DNA of 64,000 nt. Origin: Homarus americanus (lineage: Eukaryota > Arthropoda > Malacostraca > Decapoda > Nephropidae). Below, piece by piece: positions 50,301 to 57,535 of the stretch. Within the stretch, counting starts at the first letter, position 1, and every line of letters begins with the position of its first letter. The position numbers and the translations under genes were made by a program. A model generated the notes under the pieces. That model had not been told where the DNA came from, did not search any database, and was given only the letters and a program-made list of their open reading frames with translations. The stretch covers positions 14,571,200 through 14,635,199 of the forward strand of contig NW_024737042.1 of the NCBI RefSeq assembly GCF_018991925.1. The letters run 5' to 3'.

Positions 50301-50558
50301 GTAAGACAATATGATATCTAATATCTCTATAAAGCAAAAATTCATAATATTGAAGCAACAACGATTGTAATGCACTGTAAATCAAGGAAGAACATACCTG
50401 TTCACAGATTCACTTTCAACAGAATTTTGTGAGGTGTCAAGAGACTTTGATTTGTCACTGCTGGTCAATTCTAATGCATCCTCTCCCACAGTTATATTCA
50501 GAGTGTCTGTCACCACTTCCGCTTGACTTACATTTCGGGAATCACTCAGTGATGTCAT
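21194..50558 (-). CDS. TRABD: TRABD homologue (TraB domain-containing protein), 13 coding exons, 878 aa
   Basis: Exons in transcript order are 50558-50398, 49508-49229, 44349-43633, 37521-37423, 33452-33311, 33058-32909, 30756-30527, 30385-30271, 26994-26858, 26713-26571, 23541-23369, 21902-21797 and 21377-21194. Every junction is GT-AG and phase-compatible; the total is 2637 nt. Residues 1 to about 515 are Ser/Glu/Asp-rich and probably disordered. The TraB domain runs from about 565 to 805 with GTAHFS (579-584), VVVELC (603-608), GGEFR (668-672), LGDRP (689-693) and VVGIGHVPG (792-800). A hydrophobic segment near 829-846 (TFKISMYGLLGY) could be a membrane anchor. TraB/PrgY/TIKI proteins are related to metalloproteases, but the activity of TRABD is not established. 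Vertebrate TRABD is about 376 aa, so the N-terminal extension is the odd part. The only weak splice site is after exon 6 (A|GTCAGT). Confidence 0.88.
21797..21902 (-). CDS. TRABD: TRABD exon 12
   Basis: GISPRVVVGVVGIGHVPGIV, then NHWGKVTDADIAPIM; donor AA|GTAAGT. GIGHVPGI is the C-terminal conserved histidine motif of the TraB domain. Confidence 0.9.
21937..22931. mobile_element. TA-target TIR element, 995 bp (TRABD intron 11)
   Basis: The ends cagtaggttctcaaa... and ...tatgagagcctactg form an imperfect inverted repeat and are flanked by TA on both sides (21935-21936, 22932-22933). Inner repeats 'tttgcgag' and 'atttggac' also recur inverted near both ends. Non-coding; Tc1/mariner or pogo type by its target. 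Confidence 0.75.
23369..23541 (-). CDS. TRABD: TRABD exon 11
   Basis: KEEVEKCKQRDFIEEM, then MTGQFPAI, a KERDLYLCRSL helix, and NPLSPS plus one base before GTGTGT. Confidence 0.88.
24162..24200. repeat. CTTC tetranucleotide microsatellite
   Basis: Clean run of about nine CTTC units followed by CTCC/CCCT sequence, within the first core unit of the surrounding element. Confidence 0.9.
24574..25223 (+). mobile_element. Short Tigger/pogo deletion derivative, 650 bp, nested
   Basis: TIR cagtaaaagtccaaaaatcc on the left and ...ggatttttggacttctactg on the right, flanked by TA (24572-24573, 25224-25225). Longer inverted words 'aatccgga' repeat inside the ends. It sits inside the second core unit of the element at 23739-25854. 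It keeps only a small DNA-binding frame. Confidence 0.82.
24831..25007 (+). CDS. Truncated Tigger transposase: CENP-B-type N-terminal HTH only
   Basis: 58 aa starting MAPKVDKLRCVKRKKNTL and containing KLEIIKKLERG...TYDIGKSTIYDIKK, the psq/CENP-B N-terminal helix-turn-helix seen in pogo, Tigger and jerky proteins. The frame ends in GKE-stop right after the HTH. No second HTH or DDE domain follows within the 650-bp element. It may be an internal-deletion product; whether it is expressed is unknown. Confidence 0.65.
   Translation: MAPKVDKLRCVKRKKNTLKLSDKLEIIKKLERGVSNTDLMETYDIGKSTIYDIKKGKE
26571..26713 (-). CDS. TRABD: TRABD exon 10
   Basis: Not visible as an open-frame candidate because it is short. 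Acceptor 'ctttag', then ARRSAPGCLIQLGDRPIQ, VTLSRALASLSLW, and SKEPI plus two bases before GTTAGT. It supplies the LGDRP block and fixes the phase into exon 11. Confidence 0.88.
26858..26994 (-). CDS. TRABD: TRABD exon 9
   Basis: Encodes KMQMILRQHGKIQG, a hydrophobic helix, SAHITKQLGMAPGGEFR and TAFAE|GTGAGA, closely matching TRABD. Confidence 0.9.
27393..29208 (+). pseudogene. Tigger transposase (TIGD1-like), inactivated
   Basis: Starts MTGKRTSESAGGAPKKRRQA with the CENP-B N-terminal HTH (TISRDLGFLHSTISTIL), then the second DNA-binding domain (around SLFQSLKKQAG...GWFNRFKKRY). The DDE-type core follows: FNVDETGLLWKR, LLILDNAPGHP and MDQGAI. An acidic C-terminal tail follows. A GCC TAA stop at 27897-27899 and a TAG at about 28023 replace Glu codons that copy 2 retains (GAA, GAG). 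Frames shift near 28640 and 28857. The end (SASSS-stop) is at about 29208. It is non-functional as it stands. Confidence 0.85.
29342..29397. repeat. Poly(T) run of about 54 bases in Tigger copy 1
   Basis: An almost pure T run in the 3' non-coding part of the element. In copy 2 the matching site holds AT-rich (attt)n sequence instead. Confidence 0.9.
29480..30270. other. TRABD intron 8, remainder
   Basis: Non-repetitive-looking AT-rich intron between Tigger copy 1 and exon 8. No feature seen apart from a short A run near 30229. Confidence 0.4.
30271..30385 (-). CDS. TRABD: TRABD exon 8
   Basis: TIRTVKPDIVVVELCKAR is the second conserved TraB block. Ends SLDF plus one base before GTAAGT. Confidence 0.88.
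30527..30756 (-). CDS. TRABD: TRABD exon 7 (start of TraB domain)
   Basis: After an acidic start (SGSESDVEDNDEED) the domain opens with LPDTVTRLDTP, then FLVGTAHFSKESQDDVAN|GTAAGG. GTAH is the hallmark N-terminal motif of the TraB/PrgY/TIKI superfamily. Confidence 0.88.
30931..32708. mobile_element. TA-target TIR element with tandem core, 1778 bp (TRABD intron 6)
   Basis: The ends cagtcatgcgccggttaacg and ...gttaaccggcgcatgactg are inverted repeats flanked by TA. Near the left is a LINE fragment (31010-31110) shared with 6590-6720. At 31510 there is one isolated end of another family (cagtggtccctcggttaac). The rest is two related core units starting near 31572 and 32211, similar to the units at 23957 and 24418. 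Confidence 0.75.
32909..33058 (-). CDS. TRABD: TRABD exon 6
   Basis: Starts by completing a Pro codon, then ELEESTSSSPKQMEQEE; ends PPKE plus one base. The donor A|GTCAGT is weak, and without splicing the frame stops six bases on (CAG TAG). The phase fits exon 7. Confidence 0.65.
33311..33452 (-). CDS. TRABD: TRABD exon 5
   Basis: Starts NSVEADLSFKSEEGYEEDEE, ends PLTRK plus one base before GTGAGT. Strongly acidic. Confidence 0.78.
33581..34882. mobile_element. TA-target TIR element, 1302 bp (TRABD intron 4)
   Basis: The left end (cagtaggtgtattcttggtc, then cccaaaacgcataactagtt) and the reverse complement of the right end (cataaggcgtatttttggtc, then the same second block) match over about 40 bases. 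Flanks are TA. A possible nested element with 'gttgcgctgc' ends lies at about 34287-34782. No transposase. Confidence 0.75.
35688..36934. mobile_element. TA-target TIR element, 1247 bp (TRABD intron 4)
   Basis: Left ccgtatatactcgtctata, right ...cacgagtatatacgg, both flanked by TA. Just inside the left end the motif 'tttataggtcgaccc' and its variant repeat. Non-coding. Confidence 0.75.
37423..37521 (-). CDS. TRABD: TRABD exon 4
   Basis: 33 codons, MGVKTSGELVTETVKEDLEK onward to KQLVTQ, acceptor 'tttcag', donor CAG|GTAGTA, phase 0 at both ends. Confidence 0.75.
37820..38626. mobile_element. TIR family 'cagtggtccct..gttaac', copy a, 807 bp (TRABD intron 3)
   Basis: The ends cagtggtccctcagttaacg and ...cgttaaccgagggaccactg are inverted, with TA target sites. 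The interior includes 'cccatcatcatcatcaacc' and the 'acacacctcaaagtaagtg' block shared with the copies at 48270 and 51152. Confidence 0.85.
39434..41759 (-). mobile_element. Tigger (pogo superfamily) element, copy 2, 2326 bp, inverted
   Basis: Ends caggtgctccccgacttacg and ...ataagttggggactacctg with TA on both sides. Very similar to copy 1 over its whole length but in the opposite orientation. Inserted inside the left arm of the fold-back MITE. Confidence 0.9.
39669..41478 (-). pseudogene. Tigger transposase (TIGD1-like), inactivated, copy 2
   Basis: Start codon at 41478 (MTGKA...). The N-terminal HTH region is badly shifted and has a stop at about 41207. The second DNA-binding domain is interrupted after GWFNRFK by a small deletion. 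The DDE core (VDETGLLWKRM, LILDNAPGHP, MDQGAI) and the acidic tail to SASSS-stop at 39669 are long and open. It keeps Glu codons where copy 1 has stops, so the two copies decayed separately. Confidence 0.85.
42400..43632. other. TRABD intron 3, remainder
   Basis: No repeat, TIR or coding signature found in this intron part. Confidence 0.4.
43633..44349 (-). CDS. TRABD: TRABD exon 3 (large disordered exon)
   Basis: 239 codons, phase 0 at both ends, ending MSHE|GTAAAT. Dense in Ser and Glu/Asp, with a poly-Ser run (SSSSSS) near its start. The acceptor could be three bases further on (two tandem CAG). Confidence 0.78.
44930..47478. repeat. 35-bp minisatellite, about 73 units (TRABD intron 2)
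   Basis: Tandem units of about 35 bases; consensus has 'gatggtcaccatccctac' followed by 'agctaacttccactgat'. Early units carry 'ggccgcc' or 'ggccacc', middle units 'ggctgcc', and units after about 46478 almost all 'ggtcacc'. Many middle units (45550-46900) have 1-12-base deletions, while the last 500 bases are nearly perfect. Because 35 is not a multiple of three, frames through it are not coding. Confidence 0.95.
47925..48065. repeat. 33-bp tandem repeat, about 4-5 degenerate units
   Basis: Units built on 'cttccctaaatcaatgttgc' with a variable 'aaggcttc' joint, so the plus frame shows repeats of FPKSMLQ. Located in TRABD intron 2. Coding status unsupported. Confidence 0.75.
48270..49098. 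mobile_element. TIR family 'cagtggtccct..gttaac', copy b, 829 bp (TRABD intron 2)
   Basis: The ends cagtgacccctccgttaacg and ...gttaaacgaggggtcactg are inverted with flanking TA. It is the most intact single copy and serves as reference for the rearranged copy at 51152. The subterminal 'cgttaaccgaa' motif occurs several times at both ends. Confidence 0.85.
49229..49508 (-). CDS. TRABD: TRABD exon 2
   Basis: Begins after 'cttacag'; the joined codon gives VNSEVMDAIGDSSYES. Ends in ELERQ|GTATGT, phase 0. Acidic and Pro-rich, no known domain. Confidence 0.78.
49510..50397. other. TRABD intron 1
   Basis: No TIR element recognised. The plus-strand open frame at 49936-50229 has no family signature that I know and is probably chance or old repeat. 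Confidence 0.4.
50398..50558 (-). CDS. TRABD: TRABD exon 1 (first coding)
   Basis: Starts MTSLSDSRNVSQ and ends in an AG|GTATG donor, phase 2. The ATG follows 'ggctag', which is both an in-frame stop and a plausible acceptor, so a non-coding exon probably lies upstream. Confidence 0.75.
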
Positions 50559-50729
50559 CTAGCCAGCAAATTCTAATGAAGTGAAAACCGGGTAATCATT
50601 AAAGTTATGTTATCCTACCTCATTATGTCTGGTAAATTAGTAATACATAGCTACATGAAATAATAGCCAAGTACTGTACTATATATAAACCTATAAAAAA
50701 GAGAGAATGCACCTTAACCTGAGTTTAAA

Positions 50730-51151
50730 AAAAAAAACGTTTACACAAGAGGAGTTGGCGGTGAGTGGCTGTCCAGGGCATTTGCTATAAATTGCCGACT
50801 GGAAAAACATTGTGTAAGCAATGGTTGGGCATTCATTGATAACTGGCGACGATTCTATGGCAACGACTACCTGTACAGTCATGACGGGGTACACTTGTCT
50901 CGCTCAGGGGTAAAGACGTTGTCTGCATCCTTAGAGCGTGAAATTGTCACTCCAAAGGGGGAGTTTTGCCAGTAGAGAGGGGTCAGGGTAAGTGGGAGGA
51001 AAAAACAAGCAGGTCCTGGGGAGTAATATTGGTTACTCAGGACAAGGGGTAAAACAGAACCAGGGAAGGGTAGGTTTAAATGTATACCCGTACTATACAA
51101 ACAGTAGGAGCGTTAGAAATAAAATAGACTTGCTGAGAGTGGTTGTATGTA
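50730..51151 (+). mobile_element. CR1/L2-type LINE (family A): ORF1 esterase end and ORF2 start
   Basis: From about 50790 to the stop near 50976 the frame reads SNGWAFIDNWRRFYGNDYL, then SHDGVHLSRSGVKTLSASLE. The DGVH is the Asp-x-x-His block of SGNH esterases found in ORF1 of CR1/L2 elements. A second frame near 51080 reads YPYYTNSRSVRNKIDLLRVVV, the usual start of the ORF2 endonuclease. The endonuclease itself is missing. The element resumes at 52283 after an inserted TIR element. Confidence 0.75.
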
Positions 51152-52280
51152 CAGTGGTCCCTTGGTTAACGAACTCAATCCGTTCCAGCAGGTTGTTCGT
51201 TAACCGAAACCATTGTTTCAATGGGTTTTTGGGTAATTGGTTCCAGCTCACCGAAAATTTCCTAAATGCAACAAAAATGGAAGAAAAGTTCACTTACTTT
51301 GAGGTGTGTATGTAGAAGGCTCCTGGATGATGATGATGATGATGATGGGAATTAGAATGGGGGTGGAGGAGAAGGAAGAAGAGAAGGCATTGGGGTGGAA
51401 GAGAAGTCACCCCATGGCACCATTTCACCCATAAAATTTTAGTTCTCTTGGTGTATTTCAAGATTATTAACGAACTGCCTTCCATAAGAATCTTCAATTC
51501 GGTTAACGAACAAAAATTCGGTTAACGAATTTCTTACGAACCGACCTCAACATGTTTTCGCTTGCACTGGCCGGTCAACCAGTTTTAGTATTATTCCACC
51601 AATACATTAATCGGTTCTAGGGCTTCAATTCCTTACTATTTTAGTAAATATCAAGAAGTTTATACTATTCAATAATTTTAAAAGTTTAATATTCAATTTT
51701 TTAGTCATTTTAACAATTATTGAACATAATTGAAGGTAAAGTGACTAGTTTAATGCGCGGCATCCAGCCTCTTAACACAGCAAACAGGCGTTACTCTCTC
51801 TCTGTTTTCACTGGAGGTAACATCTTGCTTGAGACTCTCTTCAACTAGACACTTTTTTCTGTGTTTCCAAGCAAATTATTGGTCATTTTGAAATATATTT
51901 TACATATTGACAATATATAATGCAGTGCAGTGTTGATTTAAAGAAAATAATCTTGAAATACACCAAGAGAACTAAAATTTTATGGGTGAAATGGTGCCAT
52001 GGGATGACTTCTCTTCCACCTCAATGCCTTCTCTTCTTCCTTCTCCTCCACCCCCATTCTAATTCCCATCATCATCATCATCATCATCCAGGAGCCTTGT
52101 ACATACACACCTCAAAGTAAGTGAACTTTTCTACCATTTTTGTTGAATTTAGGAAATTTTCGGTGCACTGGAACACCAATTACCCAAAAACCCATTGAAA
52201 CAATGGTTTCGGTTAACGAATTTTTCGGTTAACGAGCAACCTGCTGGAACGGATTGTGTTCGTTAACCGAGGGACCACTG
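51152..52280. mobile_element. TIR family 'cagtggtccct..gttaac', copy c, rearranged, 1129 bp
   Basis: TA-flanked, with ends cagtggtcccttggttaacg and ...gttaaccgagggaccactg. About 320 bases at the left are an inverted copy of the last ~335 bases at the right. Compared with copy b, it is a left terminal fragment (to about 51470) joined to an almost complete reversed copy starting at that copy's right end ('aacgaactgccttccataag'). It interrupts the family-A LINE. Confidence 0.8.
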
Positions 52281-52282
52281 TA

Positions 52283-54265
52283 TACTACTGTATACAGAAA
52301 AATTAGGTCAAATAAGAATGAGCCAAGGTGGATGATCAAAAAACTTAAACATGACATAGGAATAAAGAAAGGAATTTATAAGAAATTAAAGGGAGGGGAG
52401 GAGCATCTCAGAGATAGGTATAATGAACTATCTAGGAATGTTAAGAAAAATGTACGGAAGGCAAAGAGGGACTACGAAATCAGGATAGCAAGAGAATCCA
52501 AGGTGAATACCAAGGGATTTTTCCAGGTGTATAGGAAAAAGGTCAAGGACAAGGTGGGGCCTTTAAAGTCAGGGAGAGGGGAAGTGATTGATGATAGTGA
52601 GAAAATAAGCAAAGCATTAAACAGCTACAGTACTTCTTATCAGTTTTCACAGAAGAAATTCACGAGAAAATGCCAGAGGTGGAACTGATATTTAGGGGAA
52701 ATGAAGAAGAGAAACTAAAGGATATCACTATCAGAAAAGAGGATGTTCTTAAGATGATAAATAAATTAAAGAAGACAAAATCCCCAGGGCCGGATAAAAT
52801 CTACCCTCTGGTTTTGAAAGAGTGTAAGGAACAGATTAGCGGACCCCTCGTAAATTTATTTATAAAATCATTAGACATGGGAGTTGTGCCAGACGTGTGG
52901 AGACAGGCAAATGTATTACCCATAATCAAAAAGGGAGACAGAGCATCAGCGTCAAATTACCGACCGATCAGTTTGACGTCAGTAGTGGGGAAATTTGTCG
53001 AATCAATTATAGCAAATAGCATCCGATCACATTTAGAGAAAAGCAAATTAATCTACGACTCTCAACATGGGTTTACAAAGGGAAAATCTTGTCTAACAAA
53101 TCTGCTGACGTTTTTTAGGAAAGTCTTCATGGTAGTAGATAATGATGAAAATTTCGATGTTATTTACTTAGACTTTAGCAAAGCATTTGTCAGAGTACCG
53201 CATCAGAGGCTTCTGAGAAAAGTTAAGGCTCACGGTATCTTAGAAAGTATTAAATTGGATAAAATCATGGCTCACCGATAAAACACAGGTCAGCATAGGT
53301 GGTTTTAAATCTGAGTGGGGCTGTGTAACTAGTGGGGTTCCCCAGGGGTCAGTACTGGGCCCACTCTTGTTCATAATCTACATAAACAATCTAGATACTG
53401 GGATCTGCAGTGACGTAAGCAAGTTTGAAGATGACACCAAAATAGAGCGGCAGATTAATTCAGGGCAGGATGCAAATGCACTACAGGAGGATTTAAATAA
53501 ACTGCAGGAGTGGTCAGAAAAAATGGCAAATGAAATTCAACACCAGCTAGTGCAGCATACTTAATATTGGAGGAACAAATACTGTCAATGTATACAGCCT
53601 TAACAATATCAACCTTGAGAAGTCAGCTTGTGAAAGAGACTTAGGGGTACCCGTAAGCCCGGACCTACGGCCAAAAAAACAGTGCGTTAATGTTTGAAAT
53701 AAGCCAACAGAGTACAGGATGTATTAGGTTTTATATCTAGAAGTGTAAGTAATAAGAGTGCGGAGGTCATATTACAATTATATATTGCGCTAGTCAGGCC
53801 ACACCTCGATTATGCTGTTCAGTTCTGGTGCCCTTATTATAGGTTTCCGGGACTTAGAAACCTCTCTATCAAGATAGATCAAAGAAACTAAACTTGCATT
53901 CCCCAGAAAGACGAAGAGTGCGGGGAGATATGATAGAAGTATTTAAGTGGATGAAAGGAATCAATAAAGGAGATATAGATAAAGTTCTTATAATATCCGA
54001 GCAGGATAGAACTCATAGCAATGGATTTAAGTTGGATAAGTTTAGGTTTAGGAGGGGGATAGGAAGGAACTGGTTCACAAATAGGGTGGTAGATGAGTGG
54101 AACAAGCTTAGCAACTTTGTAGTAAGTGCTGGGACGCTGGAAAGTTTTAAAAGGAGGCTAGATAGATTCATGGATGATAGAGAGTGGTAGTAACTCTCGA
54201 CAGGAGCTGCCATGCACAGGCCAACCAGCCTATTGCAGACTCCTTATTTTCTTATGTTCCTATGT
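52283..54265 (+). mobile_element. CR1/L2-type LINE (family A): reverse transcriptase and 3' end
   Basis: Frames from 52283 give the linker after the endonuclease, then RT blocks: KTKSPGPDKI, NYRPISLTS, DVIYLDFSKAF, VTSGVPQGSVLGPLLF, and FEDDTK where the catalytic FADD box is expected. Then come DYAVQFWCPYY and the C-terminus WNKLSNFVVSAGTLESFKRR. The 3' end is 'ccttattttcttatgttcct'. Stops and frameshifts near 52660, 53280 and 53570 and a deletion near 53841 show that it is dead. The catalytic box has Glu for Ala. Confidence 0.88.
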
Positions 54266-54269
54266 TATC

Positions 54270-55777
54270 ATGGCTGATTTATAACTATGGAGTAAGCAGG
54301 GTGAGCATAACATGTACAATGAAGTGGCAATGCCACATCCCTAGCATTAGAAGCATTCTAGTTCCAGTTAAAACTTGCGAGCGAATTGGAAGGTTTTATC
54401 TATAAGAAAAAAACTGTGAGTGAAAAATCATATGCTGTAATATTAAAACAATTTATCCATTACAATGGCACACCTCTCATATGACATAGCCGAATTTTGT
54501 TGGTTTAAAGCATATATTTCTTTGTCCCATCACTACATATGAACTACACTTCATATTTCCATTATGTCTGATACCTGGCATAAGGTCGTCCAGTAACGTA
54601 TACTAGTATTATAACCACGTCACCAATACTGTACCATGTCATAATAACCCAAATGACTCTCACAAATCCAGACCACAGATGATAACAGACCTGCCCTATT
54701 GTAACCTGCCTGTCAACTACAACAGCACTCACTTAACAGCTGCCCTGGGTCAACTCATACATGTTCCATTGTGTACTAGATGACTCAGCTTCACAATGTC
54801 ATATATAACTACTGTTCTTAGTCCATCATAGAGATCCTATCATTTAATTCCAAGAAATAAAGAGTCGACACTTTTAACACCATAACCTCACCATAACCTA
54901 TCAATAAATTAATCTTGAAGAAACACTTGACTCTCAACTGAAATATTATAGTTCAGAATAAGTGAAGCATTGTTGGCCAAACCAAGAATACGATGGCAGT
55001 AAAGTGTATGGATAAGCTTAAATAAAAAAAAAACTATTATGCAAAGGGTAGCCATGACCTTCCCCAAACGTACTCACTGAACCTTATGTTAGACAGTGCA
55101 GTATTTCCTCTCCCAGGTCAAACACACAAGCTTTATAACACCACCTGACGATAAAATTATTAGAGAGAGAGAAGAGGTTCACTCTCTCAGTATAATGTCA
55201 CCACAAATTACCATCGACAATTATGATAACTTGTTTGTTAACTAAGATAACTGAACAAACAGCTGTGCTTGTGTCATGTTCATTAGAGCTCTTTTATAGT
55301 TAATTCCTGACGAAATACTATGAAATGTAACTTTATATTGTGAATACATACACGACTGATTCCACAACACATGACTATTGACGTAAATTAATGATTGTTA
55401 TCTGTGGTTAGCAGTTTGTTGTGAAGACACAAGGAAGGCGCCGGGTGCCCGTTGATAGTTGTGATATAACTTGCCAGACAGGTGCCAGTGCCATAAATTT
55501 ATTCCACCCATCGAACATTGTAAAACCATTTCGACCAATGACAAACAGATGATAACTAACATCAGGTGTTTGTTAGACATGGAACTTGTTGAAAAACCAC
55601 TACGTTGCATCACCTTAACATGGCAACAACACAAACTCATTGATAGTCTGCATATTTCTTTACGGTTAATGTTATTTACATATTATCAGCTTTAAATGAT
55701 ACAAAAATAAACGATGTAACACTCACGTCATACACAAAAAACTGAAGAAAATACGGAGAACGTGGGTTAAACCTTAC
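54270..55777. other. Likely TRABD 5' intron sequence; no recognised feature
   Basis: AT-rich, no LINE or TIR signature. If the candidate exon at 55778 is real, this is part of a 5.2-kb 5' UTR intron. Confidence 0.35.
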
Positions 55778-55860
55778 CGACAGTCACTTGTTCGCTGGTT
55801 GACTGGAAAACAAACCATAATGGACGAGCCTCAACCCTCACAGCCCTCAGGAACTAATGT
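55778..55860 (-). other. Candidate 5' non-coding exon of TRABD
   Basis: On the minus strand 'gtgactgtcg|gtaaggttt' is a strong donor at the end of a relatively GC-rich segment. It could splice to the acceptor just before the exon-1 ATG ('ggctag|ATG', 50559). The 5' limit is unknown. Based only on splice-site quality and position. Confidence 0.3.
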
Positions 55861-56235
55861 TAGAAACATGACACGAACTTGACTGTAAAATTGAGTCAGA
55901 CATATTTATTCTGATTCTAAACAACCTAATTTTAACTCTGATTCACAATAATATACTTTATTTACTTATTTAATGATAGTTGTTGTCATCCCAGGTAACA
56001 CCTTTCGTAAATGTCTTCATTGAGTAGTTCGTAGTACTTTCCTAACAGTAGCTATTTTGCAGCAAGACAGTTGCCAAATGTAAATTTATACATGGTTCAA
56101 CACTACTATCATTGTAAATTTTCGAAATATCTAAAAATGTTGGATACAAACTTTCTTGCAGCTGAAAATGACTAACGACTTATTAGAATTTCGGTGTATG
56201 CTCCATGTTGATAAAATATACGGTTATTTTTATAT

Positions 56236-56762
56236 TACATAAGAACATAAGAAAATAAGGAGTCTGCAATAGGGCGGTTGGCCTGTGCATGGCAGCTCCT
56301 GTCGAGAGTTACTACCACTCTTTATCATCCATGAATCTATCTAGCCTCCTTTTGAAACTTTCCAGAGTTCCCGCACTTACTACAAAGTTGCTAAGCTTGT
56401 TCCACTCGTCCACCACCCTATTTGTGAACCAGTTTCTTCCTATCTCCCTCCTAAACCTAAACTTATCCAACTTGAATCCGTTGCTCCGAGTCCTATCCTG
56501 CTCGGATATTATAAGAACTTTATCTATATCCCTTTATTGATTCCTTTCACCCACTTAAATACTTCTATCATATCTCCCCGCACTCTTCGTCTTTCTAGGG
56601 AATGCAAGTTAAGTTTCTTTAACCTATCCTGATATGGAAGGTTTCTAAGTCCCGGAATCATTTTTGTCATTCTTCGCTGCACCGACTCTAGTGAATTTAT
56701 ATCCATTCTATAATAGGGGCACCAGAACTGAACCGCATAATCGAGGTGTAGCCTGACTAGCG
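56236..56762 (-). mobile_element. CR1/L2-type LINE (family A) 3' fragment, inverted
   Basis: Minus strand reads LVRLHLDYAVQFWCPYYRMD, SVQRRMTKMIPGLRNLPYQD, the LHSLERRRVRGDMIEVFKW block, a frame change near 56540, and the WNKLSNFVVSAGTLESFKRR end, with 'cttatgttcttatgt' as 3' tail at 56241. Truncated at 56762. Confidence 0.88.
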
Positions 56763-56764
56763 TG

Positions 56765-57535
56765 GGGTTCGGGTTGTTTGTTCGGATTCAGGATGTGATG
56801 GAGAAAGGAAACTCACAATGTGCTCTCTGTATACATGTTGTATTGGATGTACAATGCAGCTTGGTGCTGGGAAGTGGCAGCGTGGTTACAAGCGTGATGT
56901 AGAGAGAGCTGGCTGGTGAGGATGCTCAGAGGAGGACCAGCTTGTGGGTCGCCATGCTCGCCGGCGGGAGCGAGGACCGCCAGGCAGCGGCGGAGGAGGA
57001 GGAGGTGTTGCTTGCTGCGGCTGTAGCTAGAAGAAGAGAGAGCTGGTTGGTGAGGATGCTCAGAGGAGGACCAGCTTGTGGGTCGCCATGCTCTCCGGCG
57101 GGAGCGAGGACCGCCAGGCAGGTGGAGGAGGAGGAGGTGTTGCTGGCTGGTTGGTGTAGGCAGAAAAAAGACAGCTTATGAACATGAAATGCTAGTGACA
57201 GGGGGGAAGGAGGTTCAGGGGAAGAATAAAGGGAGGACTGAAGTGATTTTTAGGAAGAGAGAATAGGTGCAGTGGCTAAACACCGCTTGCGTGAGGGAGT
57301 ATAAGTTGGAGGCAGCAGCAACTCGCCTGGACGCGGCGAGGAGGCGGCAAGACAGAGTCAGGCAAGCGTCAGGTCAAGCGTCAGGTGCGTGTTGGGTCGG
57401 GCCATGGATTCTCAGTGCTTGGTCGGCTTGATTGTGTGTGTTGTTTTCTTGTGTGGAGGAAATGTCTTGGTATTCTTCTTAGCTTGATGTAGATTTTCTT
57501 CTAACTCTCCTCCTCTTCTTGCTCTCTTGAAGTGT
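56765..57535. repeat. GC-rich segment with a 136-bp tandem duplication
   Basis: At about 56900-57160 a unit with 'gctcagaggaggaccagctt', 'gtgggtcgccatgct' and 'gcgggagcgaggaccgccag' occurs twice in direct order. The segment lies downstream of the gag-like frame on the minus strand and probably belongs to the same LINE or its insertion site. No ORF2 signature was seen. Confidence 0.45.
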
